Assembly (NCBI GenBank): GCA_005281725.1
Contig: SSBO01000003.1
Span: forward strand, 7,600,575-7,664,574
Direction of reading: 5' to 3'
Length of the DNA stretch: 64,000 nt
DNA from: Wuchereria bancrofti
Taxonomy: Eukaryota; Nematoda; Chromadorea; Rhabditida; Onchocercidae
The notes under the pieces are model-generated. The model did not search any database, had not been told where the DNA came from, and was given only the letters and a program-made list of their open reading frames with translations. Shown here piece after piece: positions 15,456 to 28,833 of the stretch; within the stretch, counting starts at the first letter, position 1; every line of letters begins with the position of its first letter. The position numbers and the translations under genes were made by a program.

Positions 15456-15690
15456 AGCAAGTCCAAAAGTCTGTGAAAGCTCGACGAGTCTAGAATTAGT
15501 AGAATCTTGACGAATTTGAATATTCATGAAATCTCGACAAGTTTAATAGTTTATAGAATGTCCACGAGTTTAAAATTCATAGAATCCATGTGTTTATAAA
15601 AACTCGATGAGTCTAGGACTTTATAAAACTTCGTCGAGTCTAAAATTTAGAATTTGCAATATTTCAACTAGTTTAGGACTTCGGCTAAAA
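15415..15690. repeat. Degenerate 27-bp minisatellite, about ten copies
   Basis: The approximate unit is TTCATAGAATCTCGACGAG followed by TCTAAAAT, about 27 bp, diverged by point changes and small indels. The first units are in frame with, and overlap, the 3' end of the mariner transposase relic (FIEAQGVLKFAKSQQVQKS). Confidence 0.75.
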
Positions 15691-15883
15691 TTTCCAAAAA
15701 TAAATTTTCACACTTTTTTTGATTTCACATTACTTTTTAAGTGTTTATTAAAGTTCAACAACATTATTTCGATTTTATAATTCAAAAGTGCAATTATTTT
15801 TATGTTAAAATATCAGTTTAGCAAAAAATAATTTACAGTATATTTTGGTTAATGAATTAAGAATGAAAAATACGATAACTTAC

Positions 15884-16011
15884 TGTAATTTGTTGACAGG
15901 GTCAAAGGTGACTGCTGATGAGCCACATGAACACATCCCATAAAAGACATAATCGGTCCAAGACCATACATAATCCATGGCCATTTTTGCAGTTAATTAT
16001 AGAAAGATTGC
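15884..16011 (-). other. Exon-like GC-richer island with a strong splice donor
   Basis: The minus strand reads to a perfect GTAAGT donor at 15883. An ATG at 15984 in good context opens 33 codons (MAMDYVWSWTDYVFYG, ends FDPVNKL) up to that donor. Alternatively, an acceptor (ACAAACAG) above 16011 admits only a third frame, which ends in TGA. All three minus frames are open over about 90 bases. It may be a first exon of an unknown gene, an old relic or a non-coding RNA. No partner exon was found. Confidence 0.25.
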
Positions 16012-16781
16012 CTGTTTGTAATAAAATCCATCAATTGACCTAAAATTATAGAATTAGTAATAATTTCAGCTATAATAAAGAAATAAGTCTTTTTAATAGA
16101 AAACGCTTTTAAACGAATTAATTTTTGAAACTTGTATAATAAATATTTTGAAATAGCTGAAGCCAAAAACACATCTAATAAATGGCTATTACATTTCTTT
16201 AATAATTAGTACATTAATTAGTATTAGATAATTACGAAATGAAGTAAATAATTAAGTAAATGATTATTTCTCTTCTTGGATTTGTAGTACTGCCCGAAAA
16301 ATTGGCTGAAATACTTAAATAATATCCAAAATATTTCATCAAAATTTAATAATTTTCACTATGCAATATTAAACTTTAACAACTTTTGACATGAAACATT
16401 TCATTAAAATACAATTCTCATTGTGTGTAATTAATTTTATGATATTTAGAAAATTATTATTACTTTAACCTAGTGATAAGTTGATATGATAAGAGTATTA
16501 CGATGTGTTAATCAACTTTTTTTTAAATAAATTTAATGATTTTACTATATTACAATAATGATTGCGATGATATATTTCACCGATAATGCTATCAGTTTGA
16601 AAAACGACGGAGCATTTTTCTTTAATATTTGATATGATTTTAAAATAAATCCAATCATTTGAATTGTATTGCACGGTAATAGTAATGTGAAGATTTGTTA
16701 TCAGTAATTAATTAGTTTGTCAAGATGAGATGTCAAACTAATCACTATCACTGGTAATAAATATTAAACAAATGCTTCAAA

Positions 16782-17030
16782 GAAAAAATTAATCAAATTG
16801 ATTTTTAAGTACACTTATTCTACCAAAAATTAATTTGTTTTTAAAAAAAAAAAACTTCAAAAAAGAAAAGAAAATGAAAAGTACGGCAAAAAAGCAAAAG
16901 TATAATTAATAAAAAATTACAGTAAATTGTAGAATAACATTGTTAAGCAAAAAAGAAAAAAAATATTATAATAATTAACTTTGTGACCACGCGGAAAATT
17001 TTATAAAATCATACATAGAAAAATCCGATG
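16782..17030. repeat. Diverged direct repeat, copy A
   Basis: About 250 bp related to 17416-17650. Shared blocks include TTGTAGAATAACATT, TATTATAATAATTAACTTT and TTTATAAAATCATACATAGA. The copies are in the same orientation, about 385 bp apart, with many substitutions and indels. It could be a segmental duplication, a short non-autonomous element or worn terminal repeats. Confidence 0.7.
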
Positions 17031-17415
17031 AATAAAACAGAAATGATATAATAAACAATTCGATGAAATATGAAATTGTTTAAGATTAGAGATGAATAGA
17101 GGTAACATCAAAAAGTCTGGCCAAAACAAACTTTAAATTATATTATTATCATTTTAAGGCATTTGATGAAAAATTATTCTAATAAAGCAAGAAAAATAGT
17201 ATGATTAAATTAAAATAATCATTTCTCTATTATCATTTAATCACTAAAATCAATCACTCACTTTAATAGCACTACATTTATTAATATTATAATTTTATTA
17301 AAAAATTTATCAAATAATTTTATTAGATATTTTATGCGACATGATAAAGTTTTCTTTGGGAAATAATTTTTTCTCATTCTCTCTCAATTCAACAAAAAAT
17401 GAATCAAAACATTTC

Positions 17416-17650
17416 GAAAAAGTTAGTCAAATTAATTTTTGAGTATACTTATTCTATCGTGTTTTTGAAAAAAACAAACTTTGGAGAAAAGAAAATAAGA
17501 AACACAACAAAAAAAAGAAAAAGTATAATTAAAAATGTGGTAAAATGCGGTAAATTGTAGAATAACATTATTAAGCAAAAAAAGAAAATATTATAATAAT
17601 TAACTTTTTGACGTACGTTGAAAAATTTATAAAATCATACATAGAAAAAC
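17416..17650. repeat. Diverged direct repeat, copy B
   Basis: Partner of 16782-17030, with the shared blocks in the same order. No target-site duplication or terminal inverted repeat could be recognised by eye. Confidence 0.7.
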
Positions 17651-18189
17651 GTCAAAATCTGTAAAAAGAATATTTAATAAATGAAATTTGCTAAAAAAGC
17701 AATGAAATATTTGATTCGCTTCACAATAACATTTTTCATTCACTGTTAGTAACAAAAGTTTTAAAAATGATTGTGGTGAAGTAGGAATTTAAAATTAAAG
17801 GTTTAAAATTTAAAAAATTATATTAAATTTCTTTCGCAAATGTTTACGAATAATTTACGGTGAATTATGAAATTTTAGTAACTATTTCAAATACATCATA
17901 ACTAATAAACAGCTTCAAAGTTAAATTTGTTTTGATCAAGTTTTTGAAGGAAACTGAAAAATTTTCGAAATTTTAAACTGGTTGAAATCAATTCAATGTA
18001 TGATTACAATATATTATAATATACGCGCATATTAGCAAATGATACAAAATCAATTTTATCAAATAGAATGGAAATAAAGCGACATGAAAGTGCCTTGCTT
18101 GATAAATTTTAGGCCTAATATTAGCATCAAAATATAAAAAATTGAGATAGTAAAAAATTTGATAATTAAACAAATGTTAATTATTGCCG

Positions 18190-18360
18190 AAATTTATTAA
18201 TCAAAAGTTATTATTCCTATTATTATTATCACTCATATCACTAATTATTAATATTATTATTGACATTATTATTTCATTATTACTGTTGTTATTATTGCTA
18301 ATTATTATTGTTATCTTTATCATTATTACTATTATTATTAAATATTGTTATTACCATTTC
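18190..18360. repeat. Imperfect (ATT)n tract
   Basis: About 170 bp of ATT/TTA trinucleotides with interruptions. The 60-codon Leu/Ile-rich ORF across it is a by-product. Confidence 0.9.
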
Positions 18361-20317
18361 ATATGAAATTTTCTGGCAAATTGGTAAATTTTTCAGATTA
18401 AAGATTAATTTTATACTTAACATTTAACATTTATAAAAACAAGTTTGGAATGAATAAAGAAAAAAAAGATATTGTGAAAGAAATTTGAATATTTCATGCG
18501 AATTTCCTTTTTTACTTGTAGTTTATTTAGCTGAAAAAATTAAAACTACTATTGTGCTACTTGCTAATTGCATGCGAATTTGTGTTATAAATTATTTTTG
18601 GAACGATAGTAAATCATAAAAAAATTTTTTAAAAAAAATAAAAAAATTTTATCATGAGAAAAAAGGATGAAGCAACAAAATAAAGTAAAAATTATTGTTG
18701 TTAGTTTTAATTTACATTTATCAATTTTATATCATATAAACAAATAAAAATTTTGCTATAAATTATGCATCAAAATTACATTTATTAATAAAATAAAAAG
18801 AATAATAATGAATAGTATGTTAAAAAAATTCAAAAAATGAAATCATTTTTTATATATAACAAATAATAAAAGGAAAAAAATGGGAAGAAAAAAGTAACAA
18901 ATAATAAAAAGAAGAAAGTTTGCAGAAAAATCAAACTTTAGTTATTCATGATAATAAGTAGCATATAAATTAATAATGGAGGAACATTTCAAATTAGGTC
19001 AATGTCGCTAATTTAAAAAAAAAAAGAAACTGAAAATTCACCTTTGATGAAATATAAATTTATTTGTAAAAAAATTCTTTATTATGCAATTTTTTTTTGA
19101 TATTTTTTAAATATTTTTTTCAGAACAAAAAGGCTTCGTCTTTACTTTTTCCTATATTTTCTTGTTAAATTTTGTTTAAATATTGAAAGTTACCTGCAAT
19201 ATTTATACTAATTCACATTGAAATGTATTACATATTAATTGATAGCTTAAATATACATTCTAATTAAAAGTTGATAAATTTGAAATTGTAAATAATTTAA
19301 TTCTGTTATTTCAAAAAAGAGAAAAAATTTTTTATTGTATACTGTTTGCTATGTAAACAATTGGTTAGAGGATGAATTTTAAAGATTGAATTAAAGAAGA
19401 GAGAAAAATAGATAAAAGACAAATTTTATTTAAGATTAGGAAAAAAAAACTGAGAAAACTATGAAAAATTTTAATTTTACCAATTTCTATTTGCTTTTCT
19501 ATCTTTTTTGTGAAAATAGTATCGAAATAACAAAAAAAAAAAAAAAGATAATCTTGAAATTGACCTATATAAAATGAATTTGTAAAATAAATGAAAAAAT
19601 TGGTTGGACCATATAAAGTGAAAGATAAAAGAATTGTGTTAGGATTGTTTGGAACATAAATGATTAGTTGTGACCTTATTTAATTTTTAAGAATAATAAT
19701 CGCATTGGAACTATGAACATATCCGTAAATTTCTAATTTTCATTTTTAGGATGAAAATTATTGGAGAGAAAAATGGACAATATTACTTCCATTAATTTTA
19801 TCAGCATTTAAATTCTTATCAAAGTATTTAATTATCAAAAATATGATCGAATAAAAAGTACTTTTGGAAAAATAAATTAGCTATTTCAAATTTTTAACAA
19901 ATTAAAATTTATTGCTGAAAATTTTTATTGGTAGAAAATTTTATTTTTCATTCTTTCCTCTTTTTTTTAAAATTAATTTTTTCTTACTGTTATTTTTTGT
20001 GACAAAATTTGAATTCTGTTTTTTCTTTTTTTAATTCATCCTTTTGCTTTTGTATAATTCTTACCTATGAGAATTTAATTTCAATTTAAAATAGCATTGC
20101 TTGAAAGTAATCACAAAACAAACAAAATATTTTTTAAAAAAAAAAATTTGACCAAAAAAAAGCATTTGCTTAGGAAATATTAACAAAATTTTGAAATATT
20201 ATCAAAAATCATTATGATAAAAGTGGAAGTGCTAGAAAAAAAAAAAATTCTAGAAAAGTCGAAAATTTATACAATTTTTACTTTTAAAAACAAATATCAT
20301 TTAATAGCGTTATATTC

Positions 20318-20383
20318 TGTCTTCCTCTCCTCCTTTCTCTCTTTCTATCTCCCTCTCTCTCCCTCTTTTCTTCCTCTCTTTTT
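20318..20383 (+). repeat. Polypyrimidine tract
   Basis: About 65 bases of almost pure C/T (CTTCCTCTCCTCCTTTCTCT and onward) on the + strand. No exon follows it. Confidence 0.9.
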
Positions 20384-23300
20384 GTAATAAAGAAAAAACC
20401 TTCAACAACATCGTTAAAACAAGAAAGTTTGTGAAATTTTTATTCAAATCATTGCTTATTTAAAATTTTTTCTTATTTTTACACTCATAAATTACTTTCA
20501 TTAACTTCTTCCGATTTCTATGTTCTGCGATTTTCTTAACTTGAAAATTGCCTAAAATTTTAAAAGAAAAAAGAAACAGGAATAGAATGGAATAAAAAAA
20601 AAAGAAGTTAAAATGCAAAACGAATGAATTGCAGCTAATCACTAATAAATAAACATATTTTATCGTTAAAATAATTTTTGGTTGAAATAATTTATTCATC
20701 ATTCAAGCAATTCTTTATATTTTTATGTAAATAAAATTATTATAACTTGGAAAGAAGAAAAATGAAATTTACATTTTACTAAATCATTTTCTTTTACTCA
20801 AAAATTTCCAGAAAAAAATTACCAAACAATTTTTCTTCCTTTTTTCTCGAAGAATTGATTTGAATATATTTAAATCGTTTATTGAAGTTACTTTTTGAGT
20901 AATTTTAAAAAAAAAAAATAAAAATAATATTCCTATGTTCTCATTAACTGATAATTTAGCATTTAACATTTATATTTGATGATATGATCAGATGGATTAT
21001 TGGCGAAATTTCCCAATATTACTTTCAATATCAATCAGTTAATGTTTCTTTTTCCACTTGAAGAAAATTTTTATTCAATATAAATTATTAGTTTATGAGT
21101 AGTTTGTAAAATTTATAAAAATATTCAAATTACTCCATTTTAAATTATTACATTAAATTGTATTTATCTATTCTAATTTGAAAAATTATGGCTATAAAAG
21201 AACGCCAAAAAAAGTTATTGTAGTAATTTAAGAAAAAAAAAATAAGATATAAAGTGGAAAAGATTACAAATTTGACAATATTATAAAGTTAACACTGCAA
21301 ATGAATTTTCGAATTTTTAAATTTACCTTTTTTCTTTTCTTCATTTGCTAACTTAAAAATAAACAAAATAAAAATAAAATACAATTTTTTTCTTAAAATA
21401 AAAGATTGAAAGATAATAGTGAAAAAGAATTGTATGATTTGATCAATTCAACTGTTTCAAATTTCAAATTTTCATTGTTTATTTGAAGAAAAGTAAAGAA
21501 ATAAAAAAAGGATTGGCCAAAAGAGAAATAAAAAGAAAAATGAAAAAATATGAAAATATTATCGTTCATTTTATAGGCAAAATAAAATGTATGGAAAAAA
21601 AGGAAAGAAGAAAAGAATATGTCAAAAATTTGATCTTATCATGAAGAAAATTTAAGTGTTGCTTTTATTTCTGATAAATTTAAAATTTGAAATTGAAAAG
21701 AAAAAAAACAAAAATCTAATTTCATCTCATTGTCATCCAAAAAATTATGATCTAATTTACAATTTTATGATAAAATTGCACATGCATTTTTCCATATTTT
21801 CCTCCTTATTTACTTATTCAATTACAAATTAGAAACACAAAAACGAAATAAATGTAATCTTTTATTTATTTATTTGTTTACCTATTATTTATTTGTTTAT
21901 TTCATCAGTCGTATGCGAATATTTCAATCGTTTCAATGAAAATAATTTCATTCGCTAGCACATGAATTTTCATATGCATTTCAATCAAAAAATTAAAAAA
22001 GTATGAATTGAAAAGACAAAAATTAAACTTTTAGCAATGAAAAATTATCGAAATGTAATTGCACCTTATGATAAAATATTTGAATTTGGACAAATGGGCA
22101 GCACTCCCTTTTTTTGAAATTTTTTTGAAATACATTTCTAGACTAAAGAAATTTTTTAAATTTAAGTAACATTATAATTTTGAAATGAAATTACAATTTC
22201 TTTACAGATGAGATCATAATTTTTTACATGCTCTAATTGTGAATATACTATTGGAAAATTAAATTTGTTATTAAAATTTTATTTAAAATCGATACCAATA
22301 GAAATAATAATTTACCATCTTGTGATTACAATTAGAAATGAAATTTAAGACGGTTGATTCATTGAACAAAATGTCATTTAGTCAAAAAGAATAGAAGGAG
22401 GAAATTTTTAGAACAAAGAAAAAAAAATTCGAATTTACTTTCTAAATACTAAAAATCATAATTTCAATCTTTGATAACTCTAAAATTAAGTATTATCATC
22501 CAAATTTTATTTAATTATAAAATAAAATACTAATAGAATAAATGAGGAAGGAAAAATTTTAGAGAAACATAACTTTTAAAATGTTAATTAAGCTATTAAT
22601 TATTTAAAAAATGATAAATTATTTCAAAACTTTTATTTAATACAAAAATGCAAAGAAATAAATTACTGAAAATAATGTCTTTTGTTTCGCTTTTTTTTTC
22701 TTTTGCCTGAAAATACATCTGGTAGCTATTATTATAGATTTTATTACACAGCACAAAAAAAAGTTAATAGAAAAATCGATTTAATCAAAAACTCGAATTA
22801 GGCAAAAATTGAGTTAATAAAAAAAAAAGAAAAAAGAAATTTAATTAACCAAAAGAAAGAAGTAAATTGATTAGAAACAAGAATCTAATTATCCAACACA
22901 AGAAGAAAAGAATTGAAATAATCAAAAATAAAAAAAGAATTAGAGATGATGGAAGAAAATAATTCAATTTATGCTTACATTTGTTTGCTCGCTTAAAATA
23001 AACCAAAAATAAATTATCAGTTTGCACAAAATTGATAATTATCATTGATATTAAATAAGCATATCATTCCAAAACTCATTTTTTATTTCTTGAAATTAAA
23101 ACATGTAAAAGTAATTTGTTAAATTTCATTCAAGCATAGAGTTAATTTAATTTTCTACCTTTTCTATCTACATATTTGTGTATTATATATGTGTCAACTT
23201 TAACATAAATTTAATAATTTCCTCTCATACATAAAAAATTTTTAATTTTTAAAATATATTTATACCAAATTTAATAGAATTATTTACGCATATTAAATTT

Positions 23301-25305
23301 CGTGTGATGCTTAAAATTTAGCAAAAATTAATCAAGTAAACCGATTAAAATTCAAGCATAGATATATATACCTGAAATGATTAAATACTATTTATTTACT
23401 TTTTTTATTAAATACATCAAAAATAAAAATAAATTAAATAAACTACAAGTATATATAATTAATAAATTGTTATCATTATTAAAAAGTAAAATAGTGATAA
23501 GAAATTAAAACAAATGGTTTATTTATATATTACATAGGGAACAGATAAATCAAATGGAATTCATTTTAAGCAATAATATATTAATCATTCAATGAGTAAA
23601 TATTTTATTCAATATTATTAATATGTTTGAAAAAAATTTTGTATAAAAATCAGAGAAAAAAATGAAAGCATCGTATTTTTCTTTTTTAGAAAATTACAAA
23701 AACTTTTTTTTTTCATAATTTTCAAGAAAAAATGAAAAATTCATTGATGAAAAAGAAAAGAAAAGATCATTGATGAAAAATTTCATTGACATTTTTGCGC
23801 TCTTTCGCGTTTCATTCATTTGTATAGTAAAATATGACATAACTATTTGTAAAATTCAATTGAACATTTCTGTTTGAGACGAAATATTTTATTAATAACT
23901 TTTTTGACTTAATTTTAATTATTTCTTTAGTCAAAAGTAAACAAAAATGATAATTAATAGTGTGATAATTGTTGCATAACTTTTTAAGTTTATTCTTTTT
24001 CCATCTTTTTCATGTCTTACAATATTTTAACATTAATTTTACAATCGTACTATTATACAATAAACTGTTTTGAGTTTTTTTTTTTTAATTGAAAAATTAT
24101 TACACTTTTTTAAAAATTAAAGATTTAAATTAAAGATGTTAAATTAATGAGTGTAAAGTTCAAAAAAAAGAAAAAAAAAGAGATAAAGTGAAAATAAATA
24201 AGAGCAGTAGTGTCAATGTTCTTTAATTTGAAATCGTTTTTTGAAAAAAATAAAAAATAAAAAAACACACACATACAGACAAAATTTGTGTCAATGATTT
24301 CAGAAAGATGAAAATGCAATTGGAGCAGAAGCAATGTGTTGACAACAAAATTATCTTTTACCTGTCTGTCATCCATTCCTAAAAACTTTTTTTCCTCTAT
24401 TTATTTTACCTTCACTTGAACGCATGTATCACTTGAAATTTAAACTGAAATGAATGAAACTAAATTGAAAAGTAGAATAGTTAGAATGAAAAAATATATA
24501 CGTATACTATTTAAATTTTAAACTAACAAAAAAAAAAAAAGGGAAGAAATGAAAATTGATTCGAAATAAAGCAATATTCGAAATAAAAATACATTTTATT
24601 AAGAAATCAAAATTAATAAAAGGGAAAGTGAAATATAAACAACTTAGAATGGAAATATTTTTTAGTGTAAATGTTGCTTCAAATTTCAATATATGGAAGA
24701 AAATGTGTAATGTAAAATTTGAATTGATAAATGGAAATGACTAGCAGAAAAGAAAAGATGAAATTAAAGGAAATGAATTAAAATATGGAATTTAAAATGA
24801 AAACAATCAATCAAATAAGAAGATATGTTGGAATATTTATAATAATTACAGTTATTTAGTTTTATTATGAATATTTGGCAGTGTTTATTTGTATTAATCA
24901 AAAACTAACTAGAAAAAAAAACAAAATTAGATGTAAACAGATTTGATAAATTAATTTTTTTATTTGCATAATATTTTAATTATATGTTTATCCATTTTTC
25001 TTTTGTGAGCATTTTCTCATTTTTCAATTTTTTCTTACAAAAAATATAGCAAACATCTACTACTCTGAAAAGCTTTAAGAAACAATTCCAAAAAATTTTT
25101 GGTTCTCCGAAAAATTTTCCATTAAAATTCATCTTTTTTTTTTTCATTTCCAGCAGAAAGGAAATAGTATTTGATTAAATCGAATAAAGAAAAAAGGAAA
25201 AAAAACTTCAGATTCAATAGTTAAATTTTTATTTTGATGGAAGGGTAGAAAATCAGATAACTCTTGAGTAATTGTAAAGAAAAAAAATTTTTTCAGTGTA
25301 AAAAG

Positions 25306-25526
25306 ATGAAAATAACAAGTTATACTTTTACCCGCGGAAGAATGATTAGTGGTGGGTAAGTTTCCCGGGTTGATTTGTGAGAAACTTGTTGTGATCAGTT
25401 CATATCATGATGATGTAGAGGAATCAAATTTCAACTACAGTTGATACTACTTGCTTGAAATATCGCTCATCAGTACGCTCATCAATGAAAAATTCTGGTT
25501 CGGCAAAATGAGCGAAGAATTAAAAG
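25306..25526 (+). CDS. Candidate two-exon small protein (35 aa)
   Basis: A TTTTTTCAG acceptor at 25288-25296, suited to a spliced leader, is followed 9 bases later by ATG at 25306. The first exon (to 25355, MKITSYTFTRGRMISG) ends at a GGTAAGT-type donor. Across a 118-base intron, the CAG at 25471-25473 leads to 25474-25526 in the matching phase (TLINEKFWFGKMSEELK), and the next codons are GGT TAA. The local GC content is raised. If the GTTAAC after 25526 is a donor, the gene may continue instead. The second acceptor lacks a T-rich tract. Not recognised. Confidence 0.3.
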
Positions 25527-25835
25527 GTTAACTAACCGGTTTTATTTTCTTGATGCAAATGATGAATGAGAAAAAGTATGGAAATGCATTCAGGAAATAT
25601 GTTTCAATCAGTAAAAAATTTTTTTTTTTAAATTTTATTTTGCGACCAATTTTTTTTTTTAAAGAATAATTCTTGGAAAATTTCAACAATTTATCGACTC
25701 ATTTTTATTTTTTTTTCAAATTAATAATTAACTATACACTAATTCTAATTATATATACAACTTTAAGCAAACATTCAGTAATGTACTATAAATGAAAAAT
25801 ATTTTTTTAAGCTAGAAAACGCGTTGTAAGCATAA

Positions 25836-25864
25836 TAATAACAATAATAATAAATGATAGTAAC

Positions 25865-25895
<31 letters not shown>

Positions 25896-25975
25896 ATAAT
25901 AATAAATGATAGTAACAGTAATAATAATAAATAATAATGATAACAATAATAATAGTAATATTAATAATGTATATG
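25836..25975. repeat. (AAT)n tract with an internal duplication
   Basis: Imperfect AAT/TAA trinucleotides. The segment AATAAATGATAGTAACAGTA occurs twice, about 55 bp apart. Confidence 0.9.
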
Positions 25976-26104
25976 TATGCAGTTGAGTATTGATTTATGT
26001 AATAATAGTAATTATCAAAAGTTTAAATTTATCGTCAAATTTTTAATTATCAAAAAGTCATCAAGGAATATCCACAACCAATTTCTCTTAAATTACTATA
26101 ATTC

Positions 26105-26330
26105 ATATTCTATCAAATGATGATAAGACTATGATAAGTTATGATATTAATAGTTTTATAGGAAGGCAATACTTTGAAATGAGAATCTTTCAATCTGATA
26201 AGTCATAAATGATGATTTGATAAATATAATGGTGAGCTAAACCTGTTATCTATAACTGTTATCGTCATCCTGATAACAATGATAGTTTGATTCATTGTCA
26301 TATTTATCATTGGCGATCATTCATCATTAT
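26105..26330. promoter_or_regulatory. Second cluster of GATA-type motifs
   Basis: About seven GATAA/TTATC words in 225 bp (ATGATAAGA, ATGATAAGT, CTGATAAGTC, GTTATCTAT, GTTATCGTC, CTGATAACA and others), some arranged as inverted pairs. No gene is recognised nearby. Confidence 0.25.
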
Positions 26331-28794
26331 ACGACGATTCGTGTTGTATTGAATTGTAAAATAAAGAAATTAAATACTTTTTGGCGAATGATAGATACTA
26401 GAAAGAATGAATTACTACTCATTTAGTACATTTAACATTTACACTAAGCAAATTATTTAAAAAAAAAAGGATGGAAAAAAATTTTTTTTAATACTAACCG
26501 AATAAAAATTTCGTGCAATGAAAAAAAAGAATTAAATCAATAAAATTTACTTTAAATAAGAAAAAAATAAAAGAACGAAAAAATAATAATATTTCATTTT
26601 AGTAATAAATTGTGAATTGATGAAAGTTATTAATTAATTTTGTTAAAAAATAGTATTCTTATCAGCAATTTTTTTGTGAAAAAATACTACTAAAGAAAAA
26701 AGCGATAAAAGGAAAATAAAAAACAAAAATAAAAGAAAGGAATTAAATGCAAGATGAAAACTCAATTTATTTTGATCATTTATTTATTCTTTAAATTTAA
26801 AATCTTTTCCGACAAATATATGAGAAGATTCAATCATATGTTACTGGTGGATAAGTTGAATAAGTTAAATTTCAACAGAAAAAAAATTTAATTCAACTAA
26901 TCAGTACGAAAAAAATTAATGATATTATATGAAATATTTATGGTAATGATAACGAAGTTAGTTATAAATTAAAAGATAAATCGTTTTCATTCATTTACAA
27001 TTATGAAAACAAATAAAGTAACAAAATAATTAATTAATTAATTAATTAGATGAGCTATTCTAACATTAAATGATACACTTTGAACAATAATATTATGCAA
27101 TGAAACAATTTGGTGTTATATTGTTGGATGAATATTCCATTAATGAATTTTAGTGTCATTTTAAAAATTTAAATCAATAAATGAAGCAGTAGAAATGACT
27201 CGTCGCATTTTATATTCATTGGCATATGTTTGTTGTTTATTTTAATCATTGATTTAAGAGTGCCCAATCAAGTAGTCAAGCAAATTCGAAAGGACTTTTT
27301 CTCCTTTTCTTTTTCTTTGTTGAAAAAGTTTTGATATAAGTGGAAATTTTCATGTAAATATTTGTTATTCTCTTAATACCAAAAAAAAGTCAAAAAAAAG
27401 TTACTTATTCTTAAGTTAACTTGTAAAATTATCTAATGATTTGATCTTACCTACTTTTTTGTACTTTTAAATAATTTATTCAATTATATAATAAAGCAAA
27501 AGAAAAATTCAATTCAAACAAATTTATAAACAATATTGTCGAATGTATATTGCCATTGTTTATTTTTCTTGTTGACAGAAATTATCTTATTGATTATTTT
27601 AAAATTCAAAAAAACTATAGGAAAAAATCTAAAGAAAAACTTTTCAACTATTGGCAAAAATTAAAAGAAAAATAAATTGTGTTAGCTTATTTTTTGCTTT
27701 TCATTTTCCTGCAATAAGATATGTTAGCATTTATAATATTTTTATTTATTTATTAATCGATCCATTTGATTTGAAATATATATTTTAAACAGCATCAAAT
27801 GAAATATCAGTGCTATTTAATGCCTTGTTACTAATTAATCGATTAATTGATTAATTAATTAATTTTGCCAACTTTACCAAATTGATTAAGTGGGAAAACG
27901 AGAAAAACTGACACGCATGAAGGAAATAAATGAAATTTATAAAATTTAAATTTTTTATAAAAATTTAATTTTAAAAAGATCAAAAAGGATAAAGGATATT
28001 GTTAGAAGAAGAAGATAAAGTGAGGAGGGAGAGGGAAAAAGATCAATAAATGATTGAAATTTAAACAAATTACGAAGTTAGGCGAACAAAGCAAATTGAA
28101 AAAATTTTTTCAAACAGTTAATTAATTGATTGAAGTTCATTGTGAATAATTTTTCTCTGTTACGATAACAAGATGAAAAGAAGGAAGAGAGGAAGAAAAG
28201 ATGGAAGGATTTAAAAAAGAGTAGATTTGATTGACAATGGATGCGATATGACTTTATGGGAATTAAAAGAATTTACAAAACTAAATGAATTTGACAAATG
28301 CGCTCCCTAAAATGACATGCACACAATGATATAAAAAATAAAAAAAAAAAGGATGAGAGGATGAAGAAAATCGATGACATCTCTTGGAAGAAATTTGAAA
28401 ATAAATTTAATTAGTAAATAAATGATTATTTACAATTTGTTATGTTTAATATTGTTGTTATTATTATGCAATTCATTTTTTTTTTCATAAATCATTAAGT
28501 GTATTTAAACTAAATTTAATATGATAAATGAATAATTATATTTAATTTTGTAAATTAATTATTTGTTGATTAAATTCATCTGTAAAGGGACAAATGGATA
28601 ATTATGCTTAATGATGGTTACTATTTCCGTTACAATTTATTTTTCATTTAATCCTCAATTGATGCTATTTTAAAATTTTTGAAAAAAAAAGCATACATTT
28701 TAATTGTCCACTTTTATTCATTTATTTGGTTGATTTTAAGTGATTAATTAGTGTTTGTTGATAGATTAATTATTGATAGCGTAATTTTACTTAC

Positions 28795-28833
28795 TAAATC
28801 AATAGCTTGGATGTATGCTTGCTTCACTGACAT
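28795..28833 (-). other. Possible short first exon
   Basis: ATG at 28833 with A at -3 opens MSVKQAYIQAIDL and runs directly into a GTAAGT donor at 28794, phase 0. No partner exon was recognised, so this is weak. Confidence 0.15.

Larger units (their letters stand above)
16012..25296. other. AT-rich non-coding DNA
   Basis: Holds the diverged repeat pair, an ATT tract and a polypyrimidine tract. One weak item: at 24361-24376 on the minus strand a TTTTTAG acceptor precedes GA ATG, then MDDRQ and a CAG/GTAAAA donor; the unspliced frame runs to 24125. Nothing else gene-like was seen. Confidence 0.65.

Noticed and set aside
15915..15945. Hammerhead-ribozyme-like CTGATGAG
   Set aside because: The GAAA core partner and flanking stems are missing. 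A similar GATGAGCG pair near 25470 (minus) fails for the same reason.
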